This document shows positions 53,226 through 62,185 of a DNA stretch of 64,000 bases, piece by piece (position 1 is the stretch's first letter; every line of letters begins with the position of its first letter). A program made the translations under genes and the position numbers. The notes under the pieces were generated by a model, which searched no databases, was not told the origin of the DNA, and saw only the letters and a program-made list of their open reading frames with translations. The DNA comes from Thermincola ferriacetica. Its GTDB lineage: Bacteria; Bacillota; Thermincolia; Thermincolales; Thermincolaceae. The DNA lies in contig NZ_LGTE01000013.1 of assembly GCF_001263415.1 (NCBI RefSeq), positions 1-64,000 of the forward strand, written 5' to 3'.

Positions 53226-53798
53226 GTGCAGATAAAAGGATTCAGAGTAATAGTCATAGCAACAGCCATAATTGTCACACTAGCCCTCCTTTTTGGCATT
53301 AAATATGTCAATGAAAGGTTTAATATTGAAAAACCTCTTTTTAAAATGTATTCCGAGACCAAGCTGGTGCTCAAACCGAGCATTGATAAAGAGGGAGATA
53401 CTACCACCATTACCCTGACTTTGAAGAAAACCGACAACCTGTACAGCGCTTATCAGGATATTAAAAGTGACACAGAAAAGGTGCTGGGAGATAAAAAGTT
53501 TCAAATCAAGATTTTGGACAAGCGCTCTCCGGAATTAGAAGAAGCTTACAGAGACAGCCAGTTTGTGGTTTATGAGGCTTTGGCCAAGGGCAACTATACC
53601 AGTATCCCTGCCGAGGTAGCCAGGTATGCCGCGGCCAAAGGGGCGAAAGCCAAAGTTTATATTGACGGGGAAAATATCTATGTATCTTTGTATAAAGGCG
53701 ATAACTACCTTTATGAGATTATTTCGCGCAGGAATTATCAGATGAGCGGAGATGTTGCCGATACGATGGGAAGTGATAATAATGCTCAAAGAAATTAG
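53226..53798 (+). CDS. Membrane-anchored protein of unknown function
   Basis: I do not recognise this 190-residue protein. It has an N-terminal anchor helix (about 5-27) and an extracytoplasmic alpha/beta region of about 160 residues. The GTG start at 53226 has an AAAGGAGGAGG site. Its 3' end overlaps the next gene, the FtsH-like protease, by 17 bases, so the two are probably translated together. It may be a partner or substrate adaptor of that protease, whose own extracytoplasmic part is missing. Confidence 0.7.
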   Translation: MQIKGFRVIVIATAIIVTLALLFGIKYVNERFNIEKPLFKMYSETKLVLKPSIDKEGDTTTITLTLKKTDNLYSAYQDIKSDTEKVLGDKKFQIKILDKRSPELEEAYRDSQFVVYEALAKGNYTSIPAEVARYAAAKGAKAKVYIDGENIYVSLYKGDNYLYEIISRRNYQMSGDVADTMGSDNNAQRN

Positions 53799-55281
53799 TA
53801 TAGGAGCTGTCATCGCTGTTCTTATATTTCTGGGCATACAGGGATATGATATAGTACCTTTTATATTTTTGATTATGTTCGCCGGAGCCATGTACTTTTT
53901 AGTCGGGGCCAGAGGGTTGGTGAAACCTTTGGCTCTTCATAACGGTGGAACTTCAGTTAACAGCGACAGAATTACCTTTGATGATATTGGGGGGCAGGAG
54001 ACTGCCATCAATGAGTTAAAAGAAGCCTTGGATTTTATCAAGAGTTACGAGAAGATCAAAGAACTGGGAATAAGGCCTCTCAAAGGTATTCTTCTGACCG
54101 GGCCGCCGGGTACGGGAAAAACCATGATGGCAAAGGCAGCGGCCACATATACCGACGCTGAGTTCCTTGCTACCAGCGGGTCGGAATTTATCGAGATGTA
54201 TGCCGGTGTCGGAGCGCAGCGGGTCAGGAGATTATTTGCCGCAGCAAGAGAGAAGGCGAACAAAAATAACAAGTCCAATGCCATTATTTTCATTGACGAA
54301 ATAGATGTCCTTGGCGGCAAAAGAGGCCAGACAACCAGCCACATGGAGTATGACCAAACCCTTAACCAGCTTTTGGTGGAAATGGATGGCATGAAAACCG
54401 ATGATTCCGTGCGAATTCTACTGGTTGCTGCCACCAACAGGATAGACATGCTGGATCCAGCCCTTTTAAGACCCGGTAGGTTTGACCGGCATGTGAAGGT
54501 AGACCTGCCAAGTCGCGAAGGAAGAAAGCAGATTCTGCAGATCCACACCCGTAACAAACCCTTAGCCGGCGATGTTGACCTGGATGAACTGGCCAGGGAA
54601 ACCTTTGGTTTTTCCGGCGCTCACCTGGAAAGTTTGGCTAATGAAGCAGCTATTTATGCTTTCCGCCAGGGTGCATCAAAAATAAGCATGGCACATTTTA
54701 AGGAAGCTATAGACAAGGTAATTATGGGTGAGAAACTGGACAAGAGGCCGAATAATGAAGAGCTATACCGGGTTGCCGTTCATGAAACGGGCCATGCCCT
54801 GGTCAGCGAGATTCTGCGTCCCGGTTCCGTATCGACTCTTACCATCACTCCACGGGGAAATGCCCTTGGTTACATCAGGCAGACTCCTGAAGATGATGCT
54901 TACTTGTACACCAAGGAGTACCTGGAAAAACAGATTAGCATCATGCTGGGCGGCGCTATAGCCGAAGAACTTGTTTTGGGCGGCAGAAGTACCGGCGCGG
55001 CCAACGATTTTCAACAGGCTGTTAATGTGGCCAAGAAAATTGTCTATTCAGGACTGTCGTCACTGGGCGTTGTTTCTGAAGACAGTATTCCCAAGGACTT
55101 GCTGCATAATGAAATTTCCTCCATCATTGGTTTGCAGGAACAAAAGGTGAAACAGATTCTCAGTTCTTACCGGGAAAAGATCAAAGAAGTGGTGGAAATC
55201 GTCCTGGATAAGGAACGATTATCCGGAGAAGAATTCAGAAAACTGATGTTTACAATGGAAAGTACAGCAGTGTCAATATAA
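53782..55281 (+). CDS. FtsH-like AAA+ zinc metalloprotease without extracytoplasmic domain
   Basis: The 499-residue protein starts with two closely spaced membrane helices (about 5-45), lacking the ~70-residue outer domain of standard FtsH. Then come the AAA+ module with Walker A GPPGTGKT (Lys113), Walker B IIFIDEID and the arginine-finger region RPGRFDRHV, and an M41 protease domain with the zinc site His334-Glu335-Thr-Gly-His338. All catalytic motifs are intact. It overlaps the preceding membrane protein gene. It may degrade membrane or wall-synthesis proteins. Standard FtsH is presumably encoded elsewhere. Confidence 0.88.
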   Translation: MLKEISIGAVIAVLIFLGIQGYDIVPFIFLIMFAGAMYFLVGARGLVKPLALHNGGTSVNSDRITFDDIGGQETAINELKEALDFIKSYEKIKELGIRPLKGILLTGPPGTGKTMMAKAAATYTDAEFLATSGSEFIEMYAGVGAQRVRRLFAAAREKANKNNKSNAIIFIDEIDVLGGKRGQTTSHMEYDQTLNQLLVEMDGMKTDDSVRILLVAATNRIDMLDPALLRPGRFDRHVKVDLPSREGRKQILQIHTRNKPLAGDVDLDELARETFGFSGAHLESLANEAAIYAFRQGASKISMAHFKEAIDKVIMGEKLDKRPNNEELYRVAVHETGHALVSEILRPGSVSTLTITPRGNALGYIRQTPEDDAYLYTKEYLEKQISIMLGGAIAEELVLGGRSTGAANDFQQAVNVAKKIVYSGLSSLGVVSEDSIPKDLLHNEISSIIGLQEQKVKQILSSYREKIKEVVEIVLDKERLSGEEFRKLMFTMESTAVSI

Positions 55282-55308
55282 GGGCAGCGTTAGGTTGCCC
55301 TTTTTTTA
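55281..55308 (+). terminator. Terminator after the FtsH-like gene
   Basis: AGGGCAGC pairs with GTTGCCCT (including a G-U pair) around GTTAG, followed by a T-run. Confidence 0.75.
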
Positions 55309-55316
55309 AATAAAAT

Positions 55317-55345
55317 TTGCGGGTTATTGAATTTTCTACTATAAT
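55317..55345 (+). promoter_or_regulatory. Probable promoter of cinA
   Basis: TTGCGG (55317-55322), 17 bases, TATAAT (55340-55345); the start codon follows about 66 bases later. Confidence 0.5.
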
Positions 55346-55411
55346 AAAAAGGGTTATGCTTAAATTTTCCCGCACGGGTTGAAATTCTATTAATATCACA
55401 GATGGTGAAAT

Positions 55412-56656
55412 ATGAAAACAGAAATCATTAATACAGGCACGGAATTGTTGACCGGTCGTACCCGGAACGCTAATGCCCATTATCTGGCCAGGGAGTTAAT
55501 GCTATTGGGTATTCGGACCTGGCGGCAGACAACAATTGGAGATTATGAGAAAAACCTTAAAGATGCACTTAAATCAGCTTTGGCTGAATCAGACCTGATT
55601 TTTGTCACCGGAGGTTTGGGCCCTACGGTAGATGACATTACAAAAGAGTCCCTGGCCGCTGTACTGGGGCTGGAAATGCAGTTGCACGAAGCATCTCTGG
55701 AAAGGATCAGGGCTTTTTTCGCCGCCCGGGGTGTGGACATGCCGGAGGCTAACAGGAAACAGGCCCTCCTGCCAGTGAGCGCTCTGGCTTTGACGAATGA
55801 AGTGGGGACAGCGCCGGGATTTATCCTGGAGGCCAGAGACAAGATTTTTGTAGTCTTGCCCGGCCCTCCCTGGGAATTGCAGCCCATGTTTGAACAATAC
55901 GTAAAACCCTATTTGCAGAAAAAAGGGTTGACAGGCGCAGACCGGTTAAAGCAAAAAACCATTAAGTTATGGGGGATAGGCGAGTCTGCGGTACAGGATT
56001 TGCTGGCAGACCTGCACCGGAAGAACGGGAATGTGGAAATAGCCTACCAGGCTCAGCGCGGAGAAGTATGGGTTAAGCTGTTGACTGAAAACGACGCGGC
56101 AGACGGGGATGAGCTGGAGCAAATCACCTGTGAAATAACCACGCGTTTGGGCAACAAAGTATTTGGTTTTGATGAAGATACCATGGAGATGACGGTGGCG
56201 CGTCTCCTGGTAAAACATAACCTGACTGTATCTCTGGCTGAATCTTGTACCGGAGGCCTTATTGCCAAGAAGTTGACGGACCTGCCGGGAAGTTCGGAAT
56301 ACCTGATGTATGGTGTGGTATCTTACAGCAACGAGGCCAAAGAAAAAATATTAGGGGTGTCCCCTGAGACCCTGAAGCAATTTGGCGCCGTTAGCAGTGA
56401 AACAGCCCTGGAAATGGCCAGGGGTGTAAAAAAACTTGGTAATACAGATGTGGCAGTTTCAGTTACGGGAATTGCGGGGCCGGGCGGTGGGAGTCCGGAA
56501 AAACCTGTGGGCCTTGTTTATACCGGTTTGGCACACAAAGACGGAGCCTTTTCCCAAAAACACCTGTTTTACGGAGACAGGGAAAACATCCGGGAACTTT
56601 CAGCACGCGCAGCACTTAACATGCTCAGATTGTACATACTGGAAAACTACTCTTAG
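55412..56656 (+). CDS. cinA: CinA, competence/damage-inducible protein with NMN deamidase domain
   Basis: The 414-residue protein has an N-terminal MoaB/MogA-type domain (EIINTGTELLTGRTRNANAHYLA and VTGGLGPTVDD) and a C-terminal CinA domain (about 250-410) that carries nicotinamide mononucleotide deamidase activity (SLAESCTGGLI, SVTGIAGPGGG). It supports pyridine nucleotide recycling and, in some Firmicutes, transformation with RecA, which is absent here within view. ATG 55412 has a weak site (GATGGTG). Confidence 0.93.
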   Translation: MKTEIINTGTELLTGRTRNANAHYLARELMLLGIRTWRQTTIGDYEKNLKDALKSALAESDLIFVTGGLGPTVDDITKESLAAVLGLEMQLHEASLERIRAFFAARGVDMPEANRKQALLPVSALALTNEVGTAPGFILEARDKIFVVLPGPPWELQPMFEQYVKPYLQKKGLTGADRLKQKTIKLWGIGESAVQDLLADLHRKNGNVEIAYQAQRGEVWVKLLTENDAADGDELEQITCEITTRLGNKVFGFDEDTMEMTVARLLVKHNLTVSLAESCTGGLIAKKLTDLPGSSEYLMYGVVSYSNEAKEKILGVSPETLKQFGAVSSETALEMARGVKKLGNTDVAVSVTGIAGPGGGSPEKPVGLVYTGLAHKDGAFSQKHLFYGDRENIRELSARAALNMLRLYILENYS

Positions 56657-56670
56657 AGAGGGTGTTGGCG

Positions 56671-58077
56671 ATGAAAAGGTTCCTGGCGTTTCTTCTGGTT
56701 TCTTTCGCAATAATAGTCGGTGCTGCTTTTGCCCTTTATGCTTTTGGAAATACTGAGTTCCGGATTGCCGCATTACAGGCTCAGTTAAAACTGGACCTGA
56801 CCAAACCAGGAGTGACGGAGATCCAGGTTCCCCCGCTGGGAAAAATTAAAGCGTACACCCATAAATCACCGGTGGGCATTGTCATTACCCTGGAGAGTAT
56901 TGACTTAAACCAACTGAAAAAGATGGTAGAAGACACTCCCAAAACCACGGAATTACTGAATGAAGTCCGTCGGAATGTAGAGAAAAATTTTCAGGCCCTT
57001 ATTTACAAATCCCTTTTATTAGGTGGGTGTGGCGGTTTGCTGGGGGTTCTTCTGCTACAGAGAAAAAAATGGTATGAGTATCTGTATGGGGCCCTGTTAG
57101 GGCTGGTTATAGTGACCCTGGCCCTGAGCTTTACCTATAAATCATACAATTTTCAAGCCTTTGAGAACCCCGAGTATGAAGGTATGTTAAAAACAGCTCC
57201 CTGGATGATCGGGTTGGTGCAAAACGGTATTACCAAATTTGATTTATGGAGCAAACAGTTGCAAACCGTTGCCGACAACCTGTACGATATGTTCCGTCGG
57301 GTAGACACTCTTGAGGCTATGGGACCGGCAGCCAATGGGGACCTACGGGTCCTGCATGTCTCCGACCTCCACAACAACCCGGCTGCTTTTGATTTTATTG
57401 AACAGGTTGCTACTACTTTTAAGGTTGATTTGGTTATTGACACGGGCGATATTTCTGATTTCGGCACACCGGTAGAAACTGTGCTGCTGGACCGGCTAAA
57501 ACGGATGGGAATACCTTACGTGTTTGTACCGGGGAATCATGAAACAAGAGAGGTTATTAATGAATTGAGAGGCCTTCCCAACGTAACTGTTTTGGAAGGA
57601 CAGCCGGTCAACGTCAAAGGGTTAAAAATCATCGGCTTTCCTGACCCGTCTGCCTATGAACAGTCAATAACAGCTCCGGATGACAAAACAGCCGGCCTTT
57701 TAGCCCAAAAGTTCACAAAATCATTAACTAAAATGCCTGAAAAACCCGATATACTTGCCGTGCATAACAATAGAATCGCGCTGCGCATGGCAGGAAAAGT
57801 CCCGGTAATTTTACACGGACATGACCATGCTTACAAAATAAACATCAGAAACAAATCAGTGATTATTGATGCCGGGACTACGGGTGCCGCAGGTATAGGC
57901 GGGTTTAAGTCAAAAAACGATATTCCATATTCCTTGGTGGTGCTGCAATTGAAAAAAGAGCTATCGGATTACCATCTGATTGCCGCAGATACGATCAAGG
58001 TTTCCAATCTGCAGAGCGGATACAGTTTGGAGCGCAGGATATTTCCCGAAATTTATCAACAGGTTAAAAAAGAATAA
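56671..58077 (+). CDS. Membrane-anchored metallophosphoesterase
   Basis: From ATG 56671 (AGAGAGGG upstream) it has 468 residues: an N-terminal membrane helix (about 4-26), a short outer domain, two further helices (about 110-155), and a calcineurin-like phosphoesterase domain on the far side with all metal motifs: HVSDLH (His229-), DTGDISD, GNHE (about 288), an HNNR stretch and HGHDH. The substrate is unknown; phospholipid head groups, polyprenyl phosphates or nucleotides are possible. The topology resembles YkuE/UDP-diacylglucosamine hydrolases only in the catalytic domain. Confidence 0.82.
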   Translation: MKRFLAFLLVSFAIIVGAAFALYAFGNTEFRIAALQAQLKLDLTKPGVTEIQVPPLGKIKAYTHKSPVGIVITLESIDLNQLKKMVEDTPKTTELLNEVRRNVEKNFQALIYKSLLLGGCGGLLGVLLLQRKKWYEYLYGALLGLVIVTLALSFTYKSYNFQAFENPEYEGMLKTAPWMIGLVQNGITKFDLWSKQLQTVADNLYDMFRRVDTLEAMGPAANGDLRVLHVSDLHNNPAAFDFIEQVATTFKVDLVIDTGDISDFGTPVETVLLDRLKRMGIPYVFVPGNHETREVINELRGLPNVTVLEGQPVNVKGLKIIGFPDPSAYEQSITAPDDKTAGLLAQKFTKSLTKMPEKPDILAVHNNRIALRMAGKVPVILHGHDHAYKINIRNKSVIIDAGTTGAAGIGGFKSKNDIPYSLVVLQLKKELSDYHLIAADTIKVSNLQSGYSLERRIFPEIYQQVKKE

Positions 58078-58116
58078 AAATCATAACAGAATAGGGTAGA
58101 GGAGAGAAAAAGATTG

Positions 58117-59706
58117 ATGCTGGAAACGAAGACTTTCGAGAGTCTCAACTTAAGCAGGAGAATTTTACAGGCCGTTAAAGAAATGGGGTTTGAAGAACCG
58201 ACACCGATTCAGGCAGAGGCTATTCCTGTTCTATTGAACGGCCATGATGTAATTGGTCAAGCCCAGACGGGCACAGGTAAGACGGCAGCTTTCGGCATTC
58301 CTATTTTAGAAAAGTTAAATCCCAGGTACAGGGCCGTCCAGGCGCTGGTGGTCACTCCCACCAGAGAACTGGCTATCCAGGTGGCCGAAGAAATAATGAA
58401 ACTGGGTAAGTTCAAAGATGTAAGAACTTTAGCTGTCTACGGCGGACAGTCCATTGACCGGCAAATAGGGGCTCTCAAACGGGGAGTGCAGGTAGTAGTT
58501 GGAACGCCGGGACGCCTGTTGGACCATATAAACAGGGGAACGCTGCGGCTGCAGCACTTAAAGATGCTGGTTTTGGACGAAGCTGATGAAATGTTGGATA
58601 TGGGCTTCATCGATGATATAGAAGCCATAATCAAAGAGACTCCTGAGACCAGGCAGACCTTACTGTTTTCGGCCACTATGCCGCATGAGATTCAGCAACT
58701 GGCCAGGAAATATTTAAAGAACCCCAGGTTGGTCGCTGTCAGTAAAGACGAACTCACCGTTCCTTCCATTGAACAGGTATATTATGAGGTCAGAGAAAAG
58801 ACCAAGCTGGAAAGCCTGTGCCGGGTCCTGGAAACCATCGATGTAACCCTTGCTATTATATTCTGTAAAACCAAAAGAGGTGTGGATGAGTTGGTCGCCA
58901 GCCTGGAAACAAGGGGATACCAGGCAGAAGGGCTGCATGGCGATTTAACCCAGGCCCAAAGGAATAAGGTGATGCGAAAGTTTAAAAATGGGCAGGTTGA
59001 TTACCTGGTAGCTACCGATGTGGCGGCCAGGGGTCTGGACATTGAAAATGTCAGCCATGTTATAAACTACGATATTCCGCAGGATCCGGAGGTTTACGTC
59101 CACAGGATAGGGCGTACGGGCCGGGCCGGTAGGAGTGGTAAAGCTATTACCTTCATAGTCCCCGAAGAATACAGGCAGTTAAGGTTGATTGAAAAAATTA
59201 TTGGGGCCAGGATAGCCCGAAAAAACCTGCCTTCTATTGCCGATATATTTGAACGGCAAAAGGTGCAAATGATTGACAAGGTGGCCAACACCATAAACGG
59301 CGGACAGTTGGACATTTACCGGGACATTGTGCAGGAATTGGCTGCAGATTATAATCTCATAGACATAGCCAGCGCAGCCTTGAAACTGGCTTTGGATCTG
59401 GAACTGCCCGCCAAGGAAATTGAAATAGACGAGGCAGACTTTGGTGAGACAGGAGCCCGCCCGGGGATGGTCAGGTTGTTTATGAACATAGGACGACAGG
59501 AGGAAATGAACCCGCCGGAAATTATCAAACTTATAGCGGAAGAAGCTGCTATTCCCGGCAAATCAATCGGGGCCATCAGGATATTCGACAGGTTTTCTTT
59601 TGTGGAAGTTCCCCAACAGGTAGCAGAACAGGTGATGTATTCGCTGCACAAAACCGAAGTCAAGGGGAAGAAGCTTTTTGTTGAACCGGCAAAGGTGCGC
59701 AAGTAA
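58117..59706 (+). CDS. DEAD-box ATP-dependent RNA helicase with DbpA-type C-terminal domain
   Basis: The 529-residue protein has the nine helicase motifs, including the Q motif (FEEPTPIQAEAIP), AQTGTGKT (about 50), PTRELAIQV, DEADEML, SAT and HRIGRTGRAGRSG. Residues about 450-525 form the RNA-binding domain of the DbpA/YxiN type, with MVRLFMNIGRQEEM and the IRIFDRFSFVEVP segment. It is probably a ribosome-assembly or mRNA-turnover helicase (DeaD/CshA). ATG 58117 is preferred; TTG 58114 is adjacent. The gene stands alone between the phosphoesterase and a terminator. Confidence 0.9.
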   Translation: MLETKTFESLNLSRRILQAVKEMGFEEPTPIQAEAIPVLLNGHDVIGQAQTGTGKTAAFGIPILEKLNPRYRAVQALVVTPTRELAIQVAEEIMKLGKFKDVRTLAVYGGQSIDRQIGALKRGVQVVVGTPGRLLDHINRGTLRLQHLKMLVLDEADEMLDMGFIDDIEAIIKETPETRQTLLFSATMPHEIQQLARKYLKNPRLVAVSKDELTVPSIEQVYYEVREKTKLESLCRVLETIDVTLAIIFCKTKRGVDELVASLETRGYQAEGLHGDLTQAQRNKVMRKFKNGQVDYLVATDVAARGLDIENVSHVINYDIPQDPEVYVHRIGRTGRAGRSGKAITFIVPEEYRQLRLIEKIIGARIARKNLPSIADIFERQKVQMIDKVANTINGGQLDIYRDIVQELAADYNLIDIASAALKLALDLELPAKEIEIDEADFGETGARPGMVRLFMNIGRQEEMNPPEIIKLIAEEAAIPGKSIGAIRIFDRFSFVEVPQQVAEQVMYSLHKTEVKGKKLFVEPAKVRK

Positions 59707-59782
59707 AAGACAATTCTTAATTTGCAAACCTTATTTTGCAAAAAACGCTCGCTTAAAATTTACGGACGGGAAAGCTACAATG

Positions 59783-59828
59783 GAGGTGAGACTGTTTTTA
59801 CCTTGAAAACAGTCTAACCTTTTTTTAT
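59783..59828 (+). terminator. Terminator between the helicase and HD-GYP genes
   Basis: AGACTGTTTT pairs with AAAACAGTCT around TACCTTG, with AGGT/ACCT extending the stem, followed by TTTTTTTATTG. A tiny eight-codon frame (ATG 59779) runs into the stem but is probably chance. Confidence 0.7.
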
Positions 59829-59859
59829 TGCGGGGAATATCAGTGGCCAGAGGCAGTAG

Positions 59860-59889
59860 TTGACAACAAGCGGATTTTCGTTATAGAAT
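59860..59889 (+). promoter_or_regulatory. Probable promoter of the HD-GYP gene
   Basis: A perfect TTGACA (59860-59865) is followed by overlapping -10 options: TATAGA at 16 bases or TAGAAT at 18. Confidence 0.6.
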
Positions 59890-59951
59890 ATTAACAAATA
59901 CCCACTGGGGGTATGAGTGCTCGTTATCAGATATACTGGGGAGGGGGACCA

Positions 59952-60884
59952 ATGGTAAAGAAAACTGAATCAGCAATTATGATAGACCTGACTCAGTTTA
60001 ACAAGGACTTGGCAACCCTGGGAATAAAAGTTACATATACCATGGTAGTCTACATTGGTGATACTTACCGGATAATAACTTCCAAGGGTGAAGAAATAGG
60101 AGGCAGCCGGGAGGAAAAAGAAAAAATTATAGCCCACCTTTTATCAAAGCAGCCTTTTTTACCAATAACCGGGGAAGAAATGAACCATGGTTATTTGTTC
60201 ATCGAAACAGGGCTGGCGGCGGACGTTATGGAAAAACTAAAAATACTGCTGCGGTCAATATCATTCAGTATGGACAAATATATGCTGGAAGAACGTATGC
60301 AAAGTTGTTCCTTGGGTATACTGGACAGCGCCGTAAATGCCATTGAAGCTAAAGACGTGTATACTAAGGGCCATTCTGACCGGGTGGCCGGGTTGGCCCA
60401 ATTAATAGCCGAACGCATGGATTTACCATATAGCGAAAAAGAAGTTGCCCAGGCGGGACTGCTGCACGACATAGGTAAGATCGGGATCAGTGAACGGATA
60501 CTGACCAAGCCGGGCAGTTTAACTGATGAAGAGTATCAAATAATAAAAAGCCATCCCGAAAAAGGGGCGCAGATATTGGAACCGCTGGTTATGTTTAAAA
60601 AATCAGCGGCGGCTGTGCGCCATCATCATGAAAGATATGACGGAAAAGGGTATCCTGACGGGCTGGCCGGAGAGGAAATACCGCTCCTGGCCCGGGTTAT
60701 TGCTGTTTCCGATGCCTTTGACGCAATGACTTCCGATAGGCCTTACCGGAAAGCCTTTTCATATGATATTGCCCGGCAAAAAATACTTAGTGCGTCAGGC
60801 ACGCAGTTTGACCCCACCGTTGTCGAGGCTTTTAACAGCATTGAAGAGAAAAAAATATCATCTGTCATCGGATCAAGAGCATAG
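59952..60884 (+). CDS. HD-GYP domain protein (putative cyclic di-GMP phosphodiesterase)
   Basis: From ATG 59952 (GAGGGGGACC upstream) it has 310 residues: an unassigned N-terminal alpha/beta sensor-like region (about 1-115) and an HD-GYP domain with the catalytic LLHDIGKIGI (His172-Asp173), a metal-binding HHHERYDGKGYPDGL and SDAFDAM motifs. All key residues are present. Cyclic di-GMP breakdown is inferred. The next gene, a small ferredoxin-like protein, starts 18 bp later. Confidence 0.9.
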   Translation: MVKKTESAIMIDLTQFNKDLATLGIKVTYTMVVYIGDTYRIITSKGEEIGGSREEKEKIIAHLLSKQPFLPITGEEMNHGYLFIETGLAADVMEKLKILLRSISFSMDKYMLEERMQSCSLGILDSAVNAIEAKDVYTKGHSDRVAGLAQLIAERMDLPYSEKEVAQAGLLHDIGKIGISERILTKPGSLTDEEYQIIKSHPEKGAQILEPLVMFKKSAAAVRHHHERYDGKGYPDGLAGEEIPLLARVIAVSDAFDAMTSDRPYRKAFSYDIARQKILSASGTQFDPTVVEAFNSIEEKKISSVIGSRA

Positions 60885-60902
60885 GAGGTGGTGACCATCA
60901 AT

Positions 60903-61121
60903 TTGCTGCCATCAGTTAAAGCCAGAGTTAACCTGGATATATGCCGAAATGACCACAGGTGTTTGCCCCGCATGCATTGCCCGGCGGCAGCCATATCACC
61001 GGCGGAAGGCAAAATATCTATGAAAATTGACGAAGAAAAATGTATCGGCTGCGGTAAATGTATAAAGGTCTGCAAAAACAACGCTCTGTTTTTGGTACGA
61101 CAGGAAGTAAAATTTGGTTAA
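60903..61121 (+). CDS. Small ferredoxin-like 4Fe-4S protein
   Basis: About 72 residues. The C-terminal half has a complete 4Fe-4S site, CIGCGKCIKVCKNNA. The N-terminal half has an unusual Cys pattern, C-x5-C-x4-CPAAAI (CRNDHRCLPRMHC), as in a two-cluster ferredoxin whose first site has diverged. The start is uncertain: TTG 60903 has a GGTGGTGA site, while GTG codons at 60888 and 60891 overlap the GGAGG sequence. It lies between the HD-GYP and thiamine genes. A redox role is clear; a partner is not. Confidence 0.75.
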   Translation: MLPSVKARVNLDICRNDHRCLPRMHCPAAAISPAEGKISMKIDEEKCIGCGKCIKVCKNNALFLVRQEVKFG

Positions 61122-61127
61122 CCGGAC

Positions 61128-61157
61128 TTTACAAGAAGTGGTTTGACATCTTATAAT
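61128..61157 (+). promoter_or_regulatory. Sigma-A promoter of the thiamine operon
   Basis: TTTACA (61128-61133, five of six matches), 18 bases, TATAAT (61152-61157). The transcript would start about 50 bases before the riboswitch. Confidence 0.65.
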
Positions 61158-61212
61158 TGAATTTGAGAACAGAAATCACTTTAACAGAAGTCAAAACCGA
61201 ATACAGCAGTAT

Positions 61213-61308
61213 GCATTCGCCTGGGGGTGCTTCTGGAAGAAGCTGAGAAAAAGGCTGCAGCCTTTTACCCTTATGACCTGATCTGGGTAATACCAGCGGA
61301 GGGAAGGT
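61213..61308 (+). promoter_or_regulatory. TPP riboswitch (THI element)
   Basis: The conserved core is visible in order: CTGGGGGTGCTTCT, CTGAGAAA, then TACCC, ACCTGATCTGGGTAATACCAGCG and GGGAAGG closing helix P1. This binds thiamine pyrophosphate and turns off downstream thiamine genes. A terminator follows at 61343. The regulated genes are thi4 and tenI/thiE. Confidence 0.95.
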
Positions 61309-61342
61309 AGAATCAACTGGGGGTTTTTCCTTAGTGGTATTC

Positions 61343-61377
61343 ACGGTTCCGTTTCCGTAGGGACCGTTTTTGTTTTT
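61343..61377 (+). terminator. Riboswitch-controlled terminator before thi4
   Basis: ACGGTTCC pairs with GGGACCGT (one G-U pair) around a nine-base loop, followed by TTTTTGTTTTT. It lies between the TPP aptamer and the thi4 start codon. Confidence 0.8.
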
Positions 61378-61404
61378 CTAACATACACAAGGAGGAATGG
61401 GTAA

Positions 61405-62184
61405 ATGCATCTGGATGAAACAGTTATTTCGCGGGGAATTGTACAGAAGTACATGGAAGAACTGATGGATTACATGAATACAGAAGTAGCCATTGTGGGT
61501 GGAGGTCCTTCAGGGATGGTAGCTGCATACTACCTGGTCAAGAGAGGATGTAAAGTGGCGCTTTTTGACAGGAAGCTGGCCGTTGGCGGTGGCATGTGGG
61601 GTGGCGCCATGATGTTTAATAAGATTGTGGTACAGTCTGCCGGCAAAAGGATTTTGGACGAATTCGCCATAAGTTGCGAGGAATATGAACGGGGATACTA
61701 TGTGGCAGATGCGGTAGAATCAGTTACAACTATCGCGTCCATGACAGTGAAAGCGGGCTGCAAAATCTTTAACCTCATAGGTGCCGAAGACGTTATGGTG
61801 GAAGATGGCAGGGTGACGGGTTTAGTACTGAACTGGACTCCTGTTCAGGTGAACAACTATCACGTGGATCCGCTGGTAGTCAGGGCTAAATATGTTATTG
61901 ACGGAACCGGACATCCGGCAGAAGTGACGCAAACCCTGACGCGCAAAATGGGGGTGCGCCTGAACACTCCGACAGGGGGAGTAGCCGGCGAAAAACCGAT
62001 GAATGCATTAAAGGGCGAACTGGACGTAGTTGAGAATACCAGGGAAGTATTTCCCGGCTTGTACGTGACGGGGATGGCGGCGAATGCCGCCTTTGGCAGC
62101 CACCGGATGGGCCCTGTATTTGGGGGTATGTTGCTGTCTGGAGAAAAGGCGGCCATGGAGATTGCTGCCAGGTTGGGGAAATGA
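61405..62184 (+). CDS. thi4: Thiazole synthase Thi4 (sulfide-dependent type)
   Basis: It builds the thiazole ring of thiamine from NAD and glycine. The 259-residue protein has the FAD/NAD-binding [13 protein letters not shown] motif (near 32), the Thi4-typical [14 protein letters not shown], and the C-terminal [15 protein letters not shown]. The suicidal-enzyme cysteine of yeast is replaced by His170 (GTGHPAEV), as in archaeal and anaerobic bacterial Thi4 enzymes that use free sulfide. It replaces the ThiG/ThiS route. An AAGGAGGA site precedes the ATG. Regulated by the TPP riboswitch. Confidence 0.92.
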   Translation: MHLDETVISRGIVQKYMEELMDYMNTEVAIVGGGPSGMVAAYYLVKRGCKVALFDRKLAVGGGMWGGAMMFNKIVVQSAGKRILDEFAISCEEYERGYYVADAVESVTTIASMTVKAGCKIFNLIGAEDVMVEDGRVTGLVLNWTPVQVNNYHVDPLVVRAKYVIDGTGHPAEVTQTLTRKMGVRLNTPTGGVAGEKPMNALKGELDVVENTREVFPGLYVTGMAANAAFGSHRMGPVFGGMLLSGEKAAMEIAARLGK

Positions 62185-62185
62185 T

